Counted from the first letter of the stretch, positions 39,585-49,232 are shown. The stretch: DNA of 64,000 nt from an uncultured Aquabacterium sp. (GCF_913773725.1 NZ_CAJYGK010000100.1:1-64000); one strand, 5' to 3'. Notes: generated by a model from the sequence alone, not told the origin. Made by a program: numbers and translations.

Positions 39585-40811
39585 TCAGGCGTGCGCCGCG
39601 CGCACCTTGCGGGAGAACTCCTGAAGGGCCTGGATGCCGCTTTCCTCGGCACGATGGCACCAGTTCTGGAGGTCGGCGACCAGCTGCTCGGCCGAGACGT
39701 TGGTGCGGGTCCACAGAGCACGCAGCTCTTCACGCATGGCGATCAGCTTGTCGAGGCTGGGGTGGGCGGCGCGGGCCTCGGCGACCTGCTGAGGCATGCC
39801 CTCGGGCATCTGCTCGACATCGCGGTGCATCCAGTGACGCACACGCTGCAGCTGACCCGCTGCCGATTCTTCGCCGGTCGCCTTCAGGCGGGCGAGCTCG
39901 GCACGGCAGGCGCGTCGCACCTCGCGGGCATAGCCGGCCATGAGCTCGTAGCGGTTGGCCACGATGGCTTCGAGGGTCTTGGCATCGGCCACGGGCTTGA
40001 TGTCGCCCAGTTGCAGGCGCGGCGGGGTCTTGCGCACTTTGGCCAGACCGACGATTTCAAGCGCGCGGATGTAGCCCCAGCCGATGTCGAACTCGTAGGG
40101 CTTGACCGACAGCTTGGCGGACGTCGGGTAGGTGTGGTGGTTGTTGTGCAGCTCTTCGCCACCGATGATCAGGCCCCAGGGCGAGATGTTGGTGGAGGCA
40201 TCGGGCGCCTCGAAGTTGCGGTAGCCCCACCAGTGGCCCAGGCCGTTGATGATGCCGGCCGCGGTGATCGGGATCCAAAGCATCTGCACGGCCCACACGG
40301 TGATGCCGATGGCGCCGAACAGGGCCAGGTCGATCAGCAGCATGGCGATCGGGCCCCAGTTGTTGCGCGGGGTGTAGAGGTGGCGCTCGAGCCAGTCGTC
40401 CGGCGTGTTGTGGCCGTACTTCTTGAGGGTTTCGGCCTTCAGGGCCTCATCGCGGTAGAGCTCACGGCCTTCCAGCAGCACCTTCTTGATGCCGTGGGCC
40501 ACGGGGCTGTGCGGGTCTTCGGCGGTCTCGCATTTGGCGTGGTGCTTGCGGTGCACGGCCACCCATTGCTTGGTGACGGTGCTGGTGGTCAGCCACAGCC
40601 AGAAACGGAAGAAATGCGACGGGATCGCGTGCAGGTCCAGCGACCGGTGCGCCTGTGCACGATGCAGAAAGATCGTCACCGAAGCGATCGTGATGTGGGT
40701 GACGATGAGCGTGAACGCCACGATTTGCCACCATGAGGCGTTCAGCAGACCGTGGATGGCCCACTGCACGAGGCCATCGTGCAGAGCGCCGGAAAACAGG
40801 AAATCGGACAT
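39585..40811 (-). CDS. Membrane fatty acid desaturase (acyl-CoA delta-9 type)
   Basis: A 408-residue di-iron membrane desaturase. The His boxes are HRAQAHR, HRKHH and EELHNNHH, in the order and spacing of delta-9 acyl-CoA desaturases, with hydrophobic helices around them (WQIVAFTLIVTHITIASVTI; AMLLIDLALFGAIGITVWAV). The last 120 residues form a charged helical extension absent from the animal enzymes but common in betaproteobacterial ones. It probably adjusts membrane fluidity by desaturating acyl chains. It is convergent with fabI. Confidence 0.9.
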   Translation of the reverse strand: MSDFLFSGALHDGLVQWAIHGLLNASWWQIVAFTLIVTHITIASVTIFLHRAQAHRSLDLHAIPSHFFRFWLWLTTSTVTKQWVAVHRKHHAKCETAEDPHSPVAHGIKKVLLEGRELYRDEALKAETLKKYGHNTPDDWLERHLYTPRNNWGPIAMLLIDLALFGAIGITVWAVQMLWIPITAAGIINGLGHWWGYRNFEAPDASTNISPWGLIIGGEELHNNHHTYPTSAKLSVKPYEFDIGWGYIRALEIVGLAKVRKTPPRLQLGDIKPVADAKTLEAIVANRYELMAGYAREVRRACRAELARLKATGEESAAGQLQRVRHWMHRDVEQMPEGMPQQVAEARAAHPSLDKLIAMREELRALWTRTNVSAEQLVADLQNWCHRAEESGIQALQEFSRKVRAAHA

Positions 40812-40880
40812 CTAAGGACCTTTCAGCGGGAGGCAAGATTGTAGGGGCCCCTGCGTGAATGACCTTGTCCGAGAACAAGA

Positions 40881-40917
40881 GACCGCCACCCGGCCAGGGG
40901 AGAGGCCGGGGGCGGTC
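40881..40917 (-). terminator. Strong hairpin terminating the porin/PstS-like transcript
   Basis: GACCGCC and GGCGGTC form the outer stem, with CCGGCC and GGCCGG inside, closing on an AGGGGAGA loop. It starts 11 bases past the PstS-like stop on the minus strand, and TCTTGTTCTC follows. Confidence 0.75.
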
Positions 40918-40927
40918 ATCGGGTGGA

Positions 40928-41359
40928 TCAGTCGATGGTCAGAACGACCTTGACGGTGCCGTCCACCGCCGACTTTTCGATGTAGCCGATGGCGTCCGGG
41001 TTGGACGCCACGAACTTCTTCACGTCGGCTGCGCTGCCCAGTTCCTTCGGAGGTGTGGCCTTTCCGGAGAAAGTCAAGCGGGCCCAGGTCGCTTTCACCT
41101 GCGCCGAGGTCTTGCCGGCCGCCTTGCTGTAGAACTGGTCGCGCACCGCGCTCGATTCCGGCAGGTCGGTGGGGACAGCCGTGCCGCCGGACGGCAGCGT
41201 GGCGCTCTTGCCCAGGAAGATGGACGAGACCTGGTCGGCCGTCATGGACGCCAGCGGGCTCTTGGGGTTGACGATCACGGCGACTTCGGCCGCGGCGAAC
41301 TGAGCCACGCTCAGCAAGCCTGCGACCAGCAGGGTCTGAAGGGTGAACTTGGTTGTCAT
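40928..41359 (-). CDS. Small PstS-like periplasmic phosphate-binding-domain protein
   Basis: A 143-residue exported protein. Signal LQTLLVAGLLSVAQFAAAEV is followed by a single-lobe version of the PstS fold: VAVIVNPKSPLASMTADQVS, SIFLGKSATLPSGG, RDQFYSKAAGKTSAQVKATW and DAIGYIEKSAVDGTVKVVL. It is half the length of true PstS and has no transporter genes beside it, so it is unlikely to feed an ABC importer. It lies 19 bases after the porin gene, in the same transcript. ATG 41359 fits the signal peptide. Confidence 0.8.
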   Translation of the reverse strand: MTTKFTLQTLLVAGLLSVAQFAAAEVAVIVNPKSPLASMTADQVSSIFLGKSATLPSGGTAVPTDLPESSAVRDQFYSKAAGKTSAQVKATWARLTFSGKATPPKELGSAADVKKFVASNPDAIGYIEKSAVDGTVKVVLTID

Positions 41360-41378
41360 GTGATTGCTCCCTTCCGGC

Positions 41379-42680
41379 TTAGAACACGAAGTCCATCGAG
41401 ACCGTGAACACATTGACGTCCTTCTTGTTGTTCAGGAAGGACTGCCCCGAGGCCGTGGCTGGATCGGCCACCAGGAACAAACCGTTGGAGTTCGCAGGCT
41501 TGCTCACGCGGTCGTACTGGGCCTTGAGGGCCACATTGCGCATCACGTCCCAGCGCACGCCGACGCTGGTGGTGCGCTGGCTGATCTTCTGGGTGTTCAG
41601 GATGCCCTGGACCCCGGCGACCACGGGTGCACCGAAGCCACTGGCACCGGCCGGCATGGCGGCATTGGGGTCATCGACCTTGAGCTTGGAGAACGACACA
41701 TAGGGCAGGAACGCACCGATGCGATAGCCACCCAGGACATACCAGCCCGTGGTGTCGGCGATGTAGCCCTTCTTTACCTTGCGCTTGGTGAACTCGGCCG
41801 CGGCCACGACGTTGTCGCGGTCGACGGTCAAGCCGATGCCACTGAAGGTCGCGCGGGTGTCGTCGGTGGTCACGGCGTCGATCACGGACCGGGCTGCCGC
41901 GGCGGTGGCGCCGCCCGCGCCCAGCGCGGGGCTCACGCCGTCGATCAACTGCTGTGCCAGCGCCGACTTGGTCGTCAGCTTGCCCTGCATGTGGCCCACA
42001 CGCAGCGCGTAACCCGACGACAGCTCGGCCAGCACGTTCAGGCCGACGGCGTTGTCGATGCGCACCTCGGTGGGCGGGACCGCGGCGCCATTGCGGCGCA
42101 GTGCGCTCGCGAAGTCCGACTTCGCATTACCGGCCCACAGCGTCGACGTCACGGTCACGCTGCCGACGTCCATCTGGTAGGCGGCGTCGGCACCGTCGAA
42201 GTAGCTCACGGGCACCTGCCCGTACACGTCCAGGTTCGGGCGAACCGTGGTGTTGGCATAGCCCACGTCACGGAAGTCCGACACCATGAAGAAGGGCGCG
42301 CCCATGCGACCGGCCCGCAGGCTCAGGCCCGATGCGGGTTGCCACTTGGCAAACACCCATTCCGGGTTCGGCACGTATTCGCCCTCGGCGTCGTACTTCA
42401 TCATCAGCTGGGCCGTGGCCGACAGCGAGGGAGTGAACTTGTACGTGCCCTGCAGCGCGATCTTGCTGTCCGGGTTCAGGCTGGCCTTCTTGTCAGCGCC
42501 GCCACCCTGGCCAGGGTAGTTGAACAGCGCATCGTTCGTGGATGAGCGCGATGCCCCCAGGGTGCCAAAGCCCGACAGGCGGAACTGACCGTCCGGCGAG
42601 GTGTAGTCGGCGTGCGCCGTGGCACAGGCCGCAAGCACGGCCAAGGTGACCGGCAGGCGGACGAACCTGAAGTGAGTCAT
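41379..42680 (-). CDS. Outer-membrane porin-like beta-barrel protein
   Basis: A 433-residue exported protein. A signal peptide ends near ATAHADY. The mature protein has alternating strands with a Gly/aromatic pattern (GQFRLSGFGTLGASRS; KIALQGTYKFTPSLSATAQL; NVALKAQYDRVSKP) and ends in VFTVSMDFVF, the terminal-Phe signal for outer-membrane assembly. GAGGAG precedes the ATG. It is co-transcribed with the PstS-like gene; a role in phosphate or other anion uptake is possible but not shown. Confidence 0.85.
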   Translation of the reverse strand: MTHFRFVRLPVTLAVLAACATAHADYTSPDGQFRLSGFGTLGASRSSTNDALFNYPGQGGGADKKASLNPDSKIALQGTYKFTPSLSATAQLMMKYDAEGEYVPNPEWVFAKWQPASGLSLRAGRMGAPFFMVSDFRDVGYANTTVRPNLDVYGQVPVSYFDGADAAYQMDVGSVTVTSTLWAGNAKSDFASALRRNGAAVPPTEVRIDNAVGLNVLAELSSGYALRVGHMQGKLTTKSALAQQLIDGVSPALGAGGATAAAARSVIDAVTTDDTRATFSGIGLTVDRDNVVAAAEFTKRKVKKGYIADTTGWYVLGGYRIGAFLPYVSFSKLKVDDPNAAMPAGASGFGAPVVAGVQGILNTQKISQRTTSVGVRWDVMRNVALKAQYDRVSKPANSNGLFLVADPATASGQSFLNNKKDVNVFTVSMDFVF

Positions 42681-42845
42681 GGATAGCTCCTCAGTGACGA
42701 GAGGTGGGTGGATCTCTCACGGGCTGGCCGCGAGACGACACGACGCTTGTCTTTCTTTTTGAAACAAGGCGTGATGTCGTATCGCCACTGTGAAGCGGAT
42801 CTTGAGTCGTGAAACTCCGAAGAGGTGTGACAAAAGCCACCGATT

Positions 42846-42859
42846 CGAACGATCGTTCG
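42846..42859. promoter_or_regulatory. Perfect 14-bp palindrome upstream of the porin gene
   Basis: CGAACGATCGTTCG is its own reverse complement. It lies in the 195-bp gap between plsC and the porin gene, about 165 bases before the porin start. Palindromes of this size without a spacer are typical of TetR-type operators, but no regulator gene is beside it. Confidence 0.45.
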
Positions 42860-42875
42860 TTTTACGGGTGATTTC

Positions 42876-43670
42876 TCACGGTCGACCGGGCGCAATGGCC
42901 TCCTCGACCTGCGTCTGGACCTGCTCGGCCAGCGCACGCCGGTCGGCATGCGTGACCCGCATCGGGGGCAGCACGTGCACGTGCACCGTCAGACCGCGGG
43001 CCGTGACCACCCACCACAGGGACTGCAGCAGCGTGGTGTCGCCCACGTAGGCGGTGGCCGGGCTGATGGCGTGGGTCGCGTCGCTGAAGCGCAGCGCAAC
43101 GGGCTGCACGATCACATCGGCGTCGATGGCGGCCTGGAACAAATTCGGGTGGAACGGCAGCACGCCGTGGCCCGTGCCAGTGGTGCCTTCCGGAAAGACC
43201 GCAACGGTGTCACCTTCGCGCAGGGCTTTGGCCATCAGACCGAGCACCCGCATGGCGTCCCGCCGGCGTTCACGCACGAGGTAGAGCGTGCCGGCTGCCG
43301 TGACCAGACGCCCGAGAACCGGCCATTGGCCGACCTCCGCCTTGGAGACGAAGCGCGACGGCTCGGTGGCGTTGATGGCCACGATGTCCAGCCACGACAC
43401 ATGGTTGGCCACGATCAGCTTGCCACCCGGACGGGCCTGGCCCTGCACCGCCAGGCGCACGCCAAGCAGCGCCAGCAGGCGGCCAGACCACCGGATGGTG
43501 AAGGCGCGGCGACGAGCGACGCTGTAGCGGTTCCACACGGTGAACGCCACCAGCAGGGCCCACATCACGTGGCAGAGCACGCCGAGCAAGCGCAAGGGCG
43601 CCAGCGCCATCCCCGCCACGGTGATGCGGGGAGCGGGAGACACGGGCAAAGGACGAGCAGGCACGGTCAT
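42876..43670 (-). CDS. plsC: 1-acyl-sn-glycerol-3-phosphate acyltransferase
   Basis: A 264-residue membrane acyltransferase that makes phosphatidic acid. An N-terminal helix (LLGVLCHVMWALLVAFTVW) precedes the four acyltransferase blocks: NHVSWLD (the H-x4-D catalytic pair), the block near GTLYLVRERRRDAM, FPEGTTGTGHGVLPFHPN and IVQPVALRF. ATG 43670 follows GTGGAG at good spacing; a GTG at 43682 is an alternative. It ends the pyrimidine operon, 31 bases after pyrX. Confidence 0.9.
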   Translation of the reverse strand: MTVPARPLPVSPAPRITVAGMALAPLRLLGVLCHVMWALLVAFTVWNRYSVARRRAFTIRWSGRLLALLGVRLAVQGQARPGGKLIVANHVSWLDIVAINATEPSRFVSKAEVGQWPVLGRLVTAAGTLYLVRERRRDAMRVLGLMAKALREGDTVAVFPEGTTGTGHGVLPFHPNLFQAAIDADVIVQPVALRFSDATHAISPATAYVGDTTLLQSLWWVVTARGLTVHVHVLPPMRVTHADRRALAEQVQTQVEEAIAPGRP

Positions 43671-43701
43671 GACGGGCTCCACCGCGCAGGGGCGCAGCGC
43701 A

Positions 43702-45033
43702 TCAGGCGTCGGCCGCTTCGTGTGCCACCTGCCCGGCCACCAGGGTCAGGCACACGCGCCCGGCCATCTGGAAGCCGGTGTCCTTGAAGGCGAACGGCGT
43801 GTGCTTGCCCTGGCTGACGAGGGCATCGGGCTGGACGGTCCAACGGGCCGCCGGATCGAACACGACCACGTCGGCCACGCCGCCGGCCACCAGCCGCCCT
43901 GCACTGCTGGACAGCGAGCCGATGGCTTCGCCCAGCACCTTCACCGGGCCGAGGGTCACGGCCGCCAGCGCGCGACGCAGGCGCTCCGGATCGGGGGTGT
44001 CGTGCTCGTCGGCGCCAGCCCACTTCAGAGCCAGGCTGAGCAGCAGCTCCAGACCGGTCGCCCCCGGCTCGGCTTCGCCGAACGGCAGGGTCTTCTCGTC
44101 TTCGCTGACCGGCGTGTGGTCGGACACCAGCGCGTCCAGCGTGCCGTCGGCGAGCGCGGCGCGCAGGGCATCTCGGTCACGGCCCTGGCGCAGCGGGGGG
44201 CTCACCCGCATCGCCGGGTTGAAGTAGCCGATGTCGAGGTCGGTCAGCATCAGCGAGTTGATGCTGACATCCGCCGTGATCGGCAGGCCCTGGGCCTTGG
44301 CCTGGCGGACCAGTTCGACGCCCGCGGCGCTCGACAGGCGGCACAGGTGCACCCGGGCACCGGTGGAGCGGGCCAGTTCGATGATGGTGTGCAGGGCAAT
44401 GGTTTCGGCGGCCACCGGCACGCCGGACAGGCCCAGGCGTGTGGCCACGGGGCCGCTGGCGGCCACACCCTTGCCCAGCCAGGCGTCGTTCGGGCGCAGC
44501 CACACGGTGTAGCCGAAGGTGGCGGCGTACTGCAGCGCGCGCTGCAGCACCTGAGTGTTCTGGATGGGCACCTCGGCCTGCGAATAGCCGACGCAGCCTG
44601 CCTCGTGCAGCTCGGCCATCTCGGTCAGGTTCTCGCCCTTCAGGCCGCGGGTGAGCGCGCCCAGCGGGAACAGGCGGCAGCGGCTCAGCTTGCGGGCGCG
44701 CAGCTTGAGCATCTCGACCAGGCCGGGCTCATCGAGCGCCGGGTCGGTGTCGGGCAGGCAGACCACGCTGGTGACGCCGCCGGCCGCGGCGGCCGCCAGT
44801 TCGCTTTCCAGCATGCCTTCGTGCTCGTAGCCGGGCTCGCGCAGGCGTGCAGCCAGGTCGACCAGGCCGGGGGCCACGATCAGGCCCGAAGCGTCGATGG
44901 TGCGGTCGGGCGCGAAATCGGCATTCACCTGGCCGATGGCGGTGATGCGGCCCGCAGCGATGGCGAGGTCACCGACCTGGTCCAGGCCGGAAGCGGGGTC
45001 GACCAGACGGCCGTTCTTGATCAGGATCTTCAT
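43702..45033 (-). CDS. pyrX: Dihydroorotase homologue, probably catalytically inactive partner of PyrB (PyrX/PyrC')
   Basis: A 443-residue amidohydrolase-fold protein of the dihydroorotase class. The zinc motif D-x-H-x-H-x-R is replaced by [10 protein letters not shown] (A61 and R63 instead of the two His), and further His ligands also seem changed: [12 protein letters not shown] and VHLCRLSSA lack the usual ones, though [16 protein letters not shown] keeps the Asp. In Pseudomonas and relatives such proteins (PyrC') form the scaffold of the PyrB dodecamer without activity, and a true PyrC is encoded elsewhere. The ATG overlaps the pyrB stop by four bases, in keeping with assembly with PyrB. 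Confidence 0.9.
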   Translation of the reverse strand: MKILIKNGRLVDPASGLDQVGDLAIAAGRITAIGQVNADFAPDRTIDASGLIVAPGLVDLAARLREPGYEHEGMLESELAAAAAGGVTSVVCLPDTDPALDEPGLVEMLKLRARKLSRCRLFPLGALTRGLKGENLTEMAELHEAGCVGYSQAEVPIQNTQVLQRALQYAATFGYTVWLRPNDAWLGKGVAASGPVATRLGLSGVPVAAETIALHTIIELARSTGARVHLCRLSSAAGVELVRQAKAQGLPITADVSINSLMLTDLDIGYFNPAMRVSPPLRQGRDRDALRAALADGTLDALVSDHTPVSEDEKTLPFGEAEPGATGLELLLSLALKWAGADEHDTPDPERLRRALAAVTLGPVKVLGEAIGSLSSSAGRLVAGGVADVVVFDPAARWTVQPDALVSQGKHTPFAFKDTGFQMAGRVCLTLVAGQVAHEAADA

Positions 45034-46001
45034 GCTTCGTTTCCAGCCAGGATGGACATCACGGCCATGCGCACGGCGATGCCGAAGGTGACCTGAGGCA
45101 GGATCACGCTCTGCTTGCCGTCGGCCACGGCGGAGTCGATTTCGACGCCACGGTTGATGGGGCCGGGGTGCATCACGATGGCGTCGGGCTTGGCCAGCGC
45201 CAGCTTGGCCTCGGTCAGGCCGAACTCTTTGAAGAACTCGCCGGAACTGGGCAGCATGCCGCCATTCATGCGCTCGTTCTGCAGGCGCAGCATGATGACG
45301 ACGTCGGCATCCTTGATGCCTTCTTCCATGCTGTGGCACACGCGCACGCCCATCTCGCGCAGGTCACCGGGTACCAGTGTGCGCGGGCCGACCACACGCA
45401 CCTCGGGCACGCCCAGCGTGGTCAGCGCGTGGATGTTGGAGCGGGCCACGCGCGAGTGCACGATGTCGCCCACGATGGCCACGGTCAGGTTGGTGAAGTC
45501 CTTCTTGTAGTGCCGGATCGTGTACATGTCCAACAGCGCCTGCGTGGGGTGCGCATGGCGACCGTCGCCGGCGTTGACCACGTGCACATGGGGCGCCACG
45601 TGCTGGGCGATCAGGTAGGGCGCACCGGATTCGGCATGGCGAACGACGAACATGTCGGCGGCCATGGCGCTCAGGTTGGCGATGGTGTCGAGCAGGCTCT
45701 CGCCCTTCGACGCCGACGAACGCGCGATGTCGAGGTTGATGACATCGGCCGACAGGCGCTTGGCCGCGATCTCGAAGGTGGTGCGGGTGCGGGTGCTGTT
45801 CTCGAAGAACAGGTTGAACACGCTCTTGCCGCGCAGCAACGGCACCTTCTTGACCTCGCGGTCGTTGACGCTCAGGAACTGCTCGGCCGTGTCCAGGATC
45901 TGGTGGATGATGGCCTTGGGCAGGCCTTCGGTGGACAGCAGGTGGATCAGCTCCCCGTTGCTGTTGAGCTGCGGGTTGCGTTGGGGTCTACGGATGGTCA
46001 T
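45030..46001 (-). CDS. pyrB: Aspartate carbamoyltransferase catalytic subunit
   Basis: A 323-residue enzyme that commits carbamoyl phosphate to pyrimidine synthesis. Carbamoyl-phosphate loop [19 protein letters not shown], the loop [24 protein letters not shown] and [11 protein letters not shown] are all intact. The ATG at 46001 overlaps the pyrR stop by one base (TGATG). Translational coupling with pyrR and pyrX suggests fixed stoichiometry. Confidence 0.96.
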   Translation of the reverse strand: MTIRRPQRNPQLNSNGELIHLLSTEGLPKAIIHQILDTAEQFLSVNDREVKKVPLLRGKSVFNLFFENSTRTRTTFEIAAKRLSADVINLDIARSSASKGESLLDTIANLSAMAADMFVVRHAESGAPYLIAQHVAPHVHVVNAGDGRHAHPTQALLDMYTIRHYKKDFTNLTVAIVGDIVHSRVARSNIHALTTLGVPEVRVVGPRTLVPGDLREMGVRVCHSMEEGIKDADVVIMLRLQNERMNGGMLPSSGEFFKEFGLTEAKLALAKPDAIVMHPGPINRGVEIDSAVADGKQSVILPQVTFGIAVRMAVMSILAGNEA

Positions 46002-46513
46002 CAAACCCTCTCGAAATGGAATTGGAAGCGGCCGTTGTCGTCGCGGACCAGGGCGACGCGCTCGCTGTCGGGCAACGTGATGCGTGCGGCAGACAGCGCC
46101 GGCTCGAAGGGCAGCTGGCGCCCTCCTCGGTCGACCAGCACGGCCAGCGTCACGCTGGCAGGGCGGCCGAAGTCGAACAGCTCGTTGATCACGGCGCGGG
46201 TGGTGCGGCCGGTGTAGATCACGTCGTCGATCAGCAGGATGTGGCGGCCCTCGACCTCGAACGGCAGGTGGGTGGCATCCTTGCCCAGGGCCATGCCGCG
46301 CGAGCCGAAGTCATCGCGGTGCAGGGCCGACGAGATCACGCCATGCGGCACGGCCAGGCCCAGGTCCTTCTGCAGGCGCTCGGCCAGCCAGGCCCCGCCC
46401 GACCACACGCCCACCAGCACGGTGTCGGGCGTGACCAGGCGGCGCACCCCGGCCAGCAGGCTGGTGTACAGGGCCTCGGCGTCGAGGGTCAGGGACGGGG
46501 TGGTGGCGCTCAC
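46001..46513 (-). CDS. pyrR: PyrR bifunctional regulator/uracil phosphoribosyltransferase-type protein
   Basis: A 170-residue phosphoribosyltransferase of the PyrR family. The PRPP motif is [20 protein letters not shown], with the later [12 protein letters not shown] and [13 protein letters not shown]. In Gram-positives PyrR binds pyr mRNA; in betaproteobacteria its regulatory role is less clear, and I saw no obvious PyrR binding hairpin near pyrB. The start is taken as GTG 46513, which overlaps the ruvX stop (GTGA). Longer in-frame extensions lie inside ruvX. Confidence 0.9.
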   Translation of the reverse strand: MSATTPSLTLDAEALYTSLLAGVRRLVTPDTVLVGVWSGGAWLAERLQKDLGLAVPHGVISSALHRDDFGSRGMALGKDATHLPFEVEGRHILLIDDVIYTGRTTRAVINELFDFGRPASVTLAVLVDRGGRQLPFEPALSAARITLPDSERVALVRDDNGRFQFHFERV

Positions 46514-46968
46514 GTGGGCTGCTCCGTGCGGGAAGAAAGGTCGTTGAAGAACTGCTGCAACAGGATGGCGGCCGAGGCGGCATCCAGGTCGCGTGCGCCC
46601 CCGGCGATGGCCTCGGTCGTGGAATAGCGCTCGTCGACCTCGTGCACCGGCAGGTGGAAGCGCCCGCTCAGCTGACGGCCGAACTTGCGCGCGCGCACGG
46701 TATTGTCGTGCTCGGCGCCGTCGGGATGGTAGGGCACACCGATGACGAGCGCGTGAGGCTGCCACTCGGCCACGAGCGCCGCGATCTGCTCGAACCGAGC
46801 CGCCCCTTCGGCCGCGATGGTGCGCAGCGGCTGGGCCTGGCGGGTGTAGGAGTTGCCCGTGGCGACGCCGACCCGCTTGAGTCCGTAGTCGAAGGCGAGA
46901 AACGTCTGGACGCCGCCTGCGGCGACGCCCTGTTGGCCCCGCGCGGGGCCTGTGGCCTGACCGCTCAT
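46510..46968 (-). CDS. ruvX: Putative Holliday junction resolvase / pre-16S rRNA nuclease RuvX (YqgF)
   Basis: A 152-residue RNase H-fold nuclease. The motifs are FLAFDYGLKRVGVATGN (first acidic residue), LVIGVPYHPDGAEHDNTVRA and VHEVDERYSTTEA. In E. coli YqgF acts on pre-16S rRNA. The first 20 residues are variable. Its ATG overlaps the algH stop by four bases and its stop overlaps pyrR. Confidence 0.92.
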   Translation of the reverse strand: MSGQATGPARGQQGVAAGGVQTFLAFDYGLKRVGVATGNSYTRQAQPLRTIAAEGAARFEQIAALVAEWQPHALVIGVPYHPDGAEHDNTVRARKFGRQLSGRFHLPVHEVDERYSTTEAIAGGARDLDAASAAILLQQFFNDLSSRTEQPT

Positions 46969-47552
46969 GCGTGCCCGGCCTCGCCCATCAGGAAATGACG
47001 GTCGACGCCCAGCAGCGACAGGGCGCGGTCGTAGCGCTCCTCGACCGGGGCATCGAAGATGATGTCCGGATCGGCCGGGGCGGTCAGCCAGCCATTGCGG
47101 GAGATCTCGTCTTCCAGCTGGCCGGCGCTCCAGCCGGCATAACCCAGCGTGATGAAGACCTTGCGCGGGCCTGCGCCATTGGAAATGGCTTCCAGCACAT
47201 CGCGCGAAGTGGTCATCTCCAGCCCGCCTTCGATCTTCATGGACGAGCTGTAATGCCCGCCCTCCTCGTCCAGGCTTTCGTGCAGCACGAAGCCGCGCTC
47301 CGTCTGCACCGGCCCACCGAAGTAGACCGGCGTGCTCGCCAGGTCATCCCGGTCCAGGTTGAGGTCGACCTTCTCGAACAGGTGGCGCAGGTCGATTTCG
47401 ATCGGGCGGTTGATGACCAGACCCAGCGCCCCCTTTTCGGTGTGCTCGCACAGGTAGACCACCGTCCCGGCAAAATGGCCGTCCACCATGCCGGGCATGG
47501 CGATGAGGAACTGGTTGGTCAGATTGATCGGGGATGCGGCGCCTTCGGACAT
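46965..47552 (-). CDS. algH: YqgE/AlgH family protein
   Basis: A 195-residue protein of the AlgH/YqgE family: NLTNQFLIAMPGMVDGHFAG, TVVYLCEHTEKGALGLVINR, VYFGGPVQTERGFVLHE and KVFITLGYAGWSAGQLEDEI. Its molecular function is unknown; in Pseudomonas it influences alginate and siderophore expression. It heads the algH-ruvX-pyrR-pyrB-pyrX-plsC operon, all joined by overlaps or short gaps, and is divergent from the photolyase gene. Confidence 0.93.
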   Translation of the reverse strand: MSEGAASPINLTNQFLIAMPGMVDGHFAGTVVYLCEHTEKGALGLVINRPIEIDLRHLFEKVDLNLDRDDLASTPVYFGGPVQTERGFVLHESLDEEGGHYSSSMKIEGGLEMTTSRDVLEAISNGAGPRKVFITLGYAGWSAGQLEDEISRNGWLTAPADPDIIFDAPVEERYDRALSLLGVDRHFLMGEAGHA

Positions 47553-47654
47553 GGTCCGGATTTTAGTCGTCCCGGGGTCAGGTGCGCCGCCTGGTCTGAA
47601 AAGGCCTGCCGGCGTGTCACAGTCCTGCCCTGTCTTCGTCCCTGCCACCCTGCC

Positions 47655-49217
47655 ATGAGCAAACACCTGGAGTCTGCCCTCGTCTGGTTCCGCCGCGATC
47701 TGCGCTGCCAGGACCACGCCGCGCTGTTTCACGCCTTGAAAGCCGCGCGCAAGGTGTGGTGTGTCTTCGTGTTCGACGAGGCCATCCTCGCGCCGTTGCC
47801 CCGAACCGACCGCCGGGTGGCCTTCATCCGCGAGAGCCTGGTGGAACTGGACGCCGGGCTGGCGGCGCTGGCCACGGGCGCCCGCACAGGACAGCCCCAG
47901 CCAAGCGGGCAAGGCGCAGGGCTGATCGTGCGCCACGGCAACCCGATCCAGGTGATCCCGGCGCTGGCGGCGCAACTCGGCGTGCAGGCGGTGTACGCCA
48001 ACCATGATGACGAGCCGAGCGCGCTCGAGCGCGATGCCCGGGTACGCGGCCGGCTGAGCGACCTGGGGGTGGCGCTGTACACCTCCAAGGACCATGTGAT
48101 CTTCGAGCGCAACGAGGTGCTCACTGGGAACGACTCGCCCTACGGCGTGTTCACGCCCTACAAGAACGCCTGGCTGAAAAAGCTCGATCCGTTCTACGTC
48201 AAGCCTTACCCCATCGCGCCTTTTGCCGCACGTCTGGCCGTGATTCCCGAAGCGGTGGGCGCCGTGGGAGCGCCCCGCGTGCCGACGCTGGCCGAAATCG
48301 GTTTCGAGGACCCGGGCGAGCTGAAGGTGGCGCCCGGCATGCACGGGGCGCAGGCCCTGCTCGACGACTTCCTCACGCGCATCGACCGCTACGACGAGAC
48401 GCGCGACTTTCCCGGCATCAAGGGCCCGAGCTACCTGTCGACGCACCTGCGCTTCGGGACGGTGTCGGTGCGGCAGCTTGCCGGGCTGGCCTGGGAGCGC
48501 ATGCAGGCGGGCTCGGAAGGCGCCCGAACCTGGTTGTCGGAGCTGATCTGGCGGGATTTCTACCACCAGATCCTGCACCACCATCCGCACGTGGTGGGCC
48601 ACGCCTACAAGCGCGAGTACGACCGGATCAAATGGGCCCACGGCGCCCGGGCAGAGGCCCACTTCCAGGCCTGGTGCGGTGGGAGGACCGGCTACCCGCT
48701 GGTGGATGCCGCCATGCGTCAGTTGAACCAGACTGGCTATATGCACAACCGCCTGCGCATGGTCACGGCCAGCTTCCTGGTGAAGGACCTCGGCATCGAC
48801 TGGCGCCGGGGCGAGGCCTACTTTGCCGAAAAGCTGCTCGATTTCGATCTGGCGGCCAACAACGGCGGCTGGCAATGGGCAGCCTCGACGGGCTGCGACG
48901 CCCAGCCCTACTTCCGCATCTTCAACCCGGTCAGCCAGAGCGAGAAGTTCGATCCGCAGGGGCGCTTCATCCGCCGCTATGTGCCCGAACTGGCTGCCTT
49001 GCCGGATGCCGCTCTGCATGCGCCCTGGCTGGCCCGCCCTGCCGATCTGGCCGCGGCGCAGGACGTGGTGCTGGGTCGCGACTACCCGCAACCCGTCGTG
49101 CAGCACGACGAAGCCCGGGCCGAGACCCTGGCACGCTTTGCGGTGGTGAAGGACGGGACGGCCGCCCCGAAAGGCCCGGCGACCCGGTCGACGGCACGCC
49201 GGCGCACATCTGCCTGA
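47655..49217 (+). CDS. phrB: Deoxyribodipyrimidine photolyase (class I)
   Basis: A 520-residue light-dependent DNA repair enzyme. The antenna domain begins ALVWFRRDLRCQDHAALFHA. The FAD domain has LSTHLRFGTVSVRQLAGLAW, ELIWRDFYHQILHHHPHVV, the segment GGRTGYPLVDAAMRQLNQTG and YMHNRLRMVTASFLVKDLGI, and NNGGWQWAASTGCDAQPYFR, with the tryptophans used for electron transfer. All are standard for CPD photolyases. The last 20 residues are an Arg/Ala-rich extension. Confidence 0.94.
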   Translation: MSKHLESALVWFRRDLRCQDHAALFHALKAARKVWCVFVFDEAILAPLPRTDRRVAFIRESLVELDAGLAALATGARTGQPQPSGQGAGLIVRHGNPIQVIPALAAQLGVQAVYANHDDEPSALERDARVRGRLSDLGVALYTSKDHVIFERNEVLTGNDSPYGVFTPYKNAWLKKLDPFYVKPYPIAPFAARLAVIPEAVGAVGAPRVPTLAEIGFEDPGELKVAPGMHGAQALLDDFLTRIDRYDETRDFPGIKGPSYLSTHLRFGTVSVRQLAGLAWERMQAGSEGARTWLSELIWRDFYHQILHHHPHVVGHAYKREYDRIKWAHGARAEAHFQAWCGGRTGYPLVDAAMRQLNQTGYMHNRLRMVTASFLVKDLGIDWRRGEAYFAEKLLDFDLAANNGGWQWAASTGCDAQPYFRIFNPVSQSEKFDPQGRFIRRYVPELAALPDAALHAPWLARPADLAAAQDVVLGRDYPQPVVQHDEARAETLARFAVVKDGTAAPKGPATRSTARRRTSA

Positions 49218-49232
49218 GCGGCGCGCGCTGGA

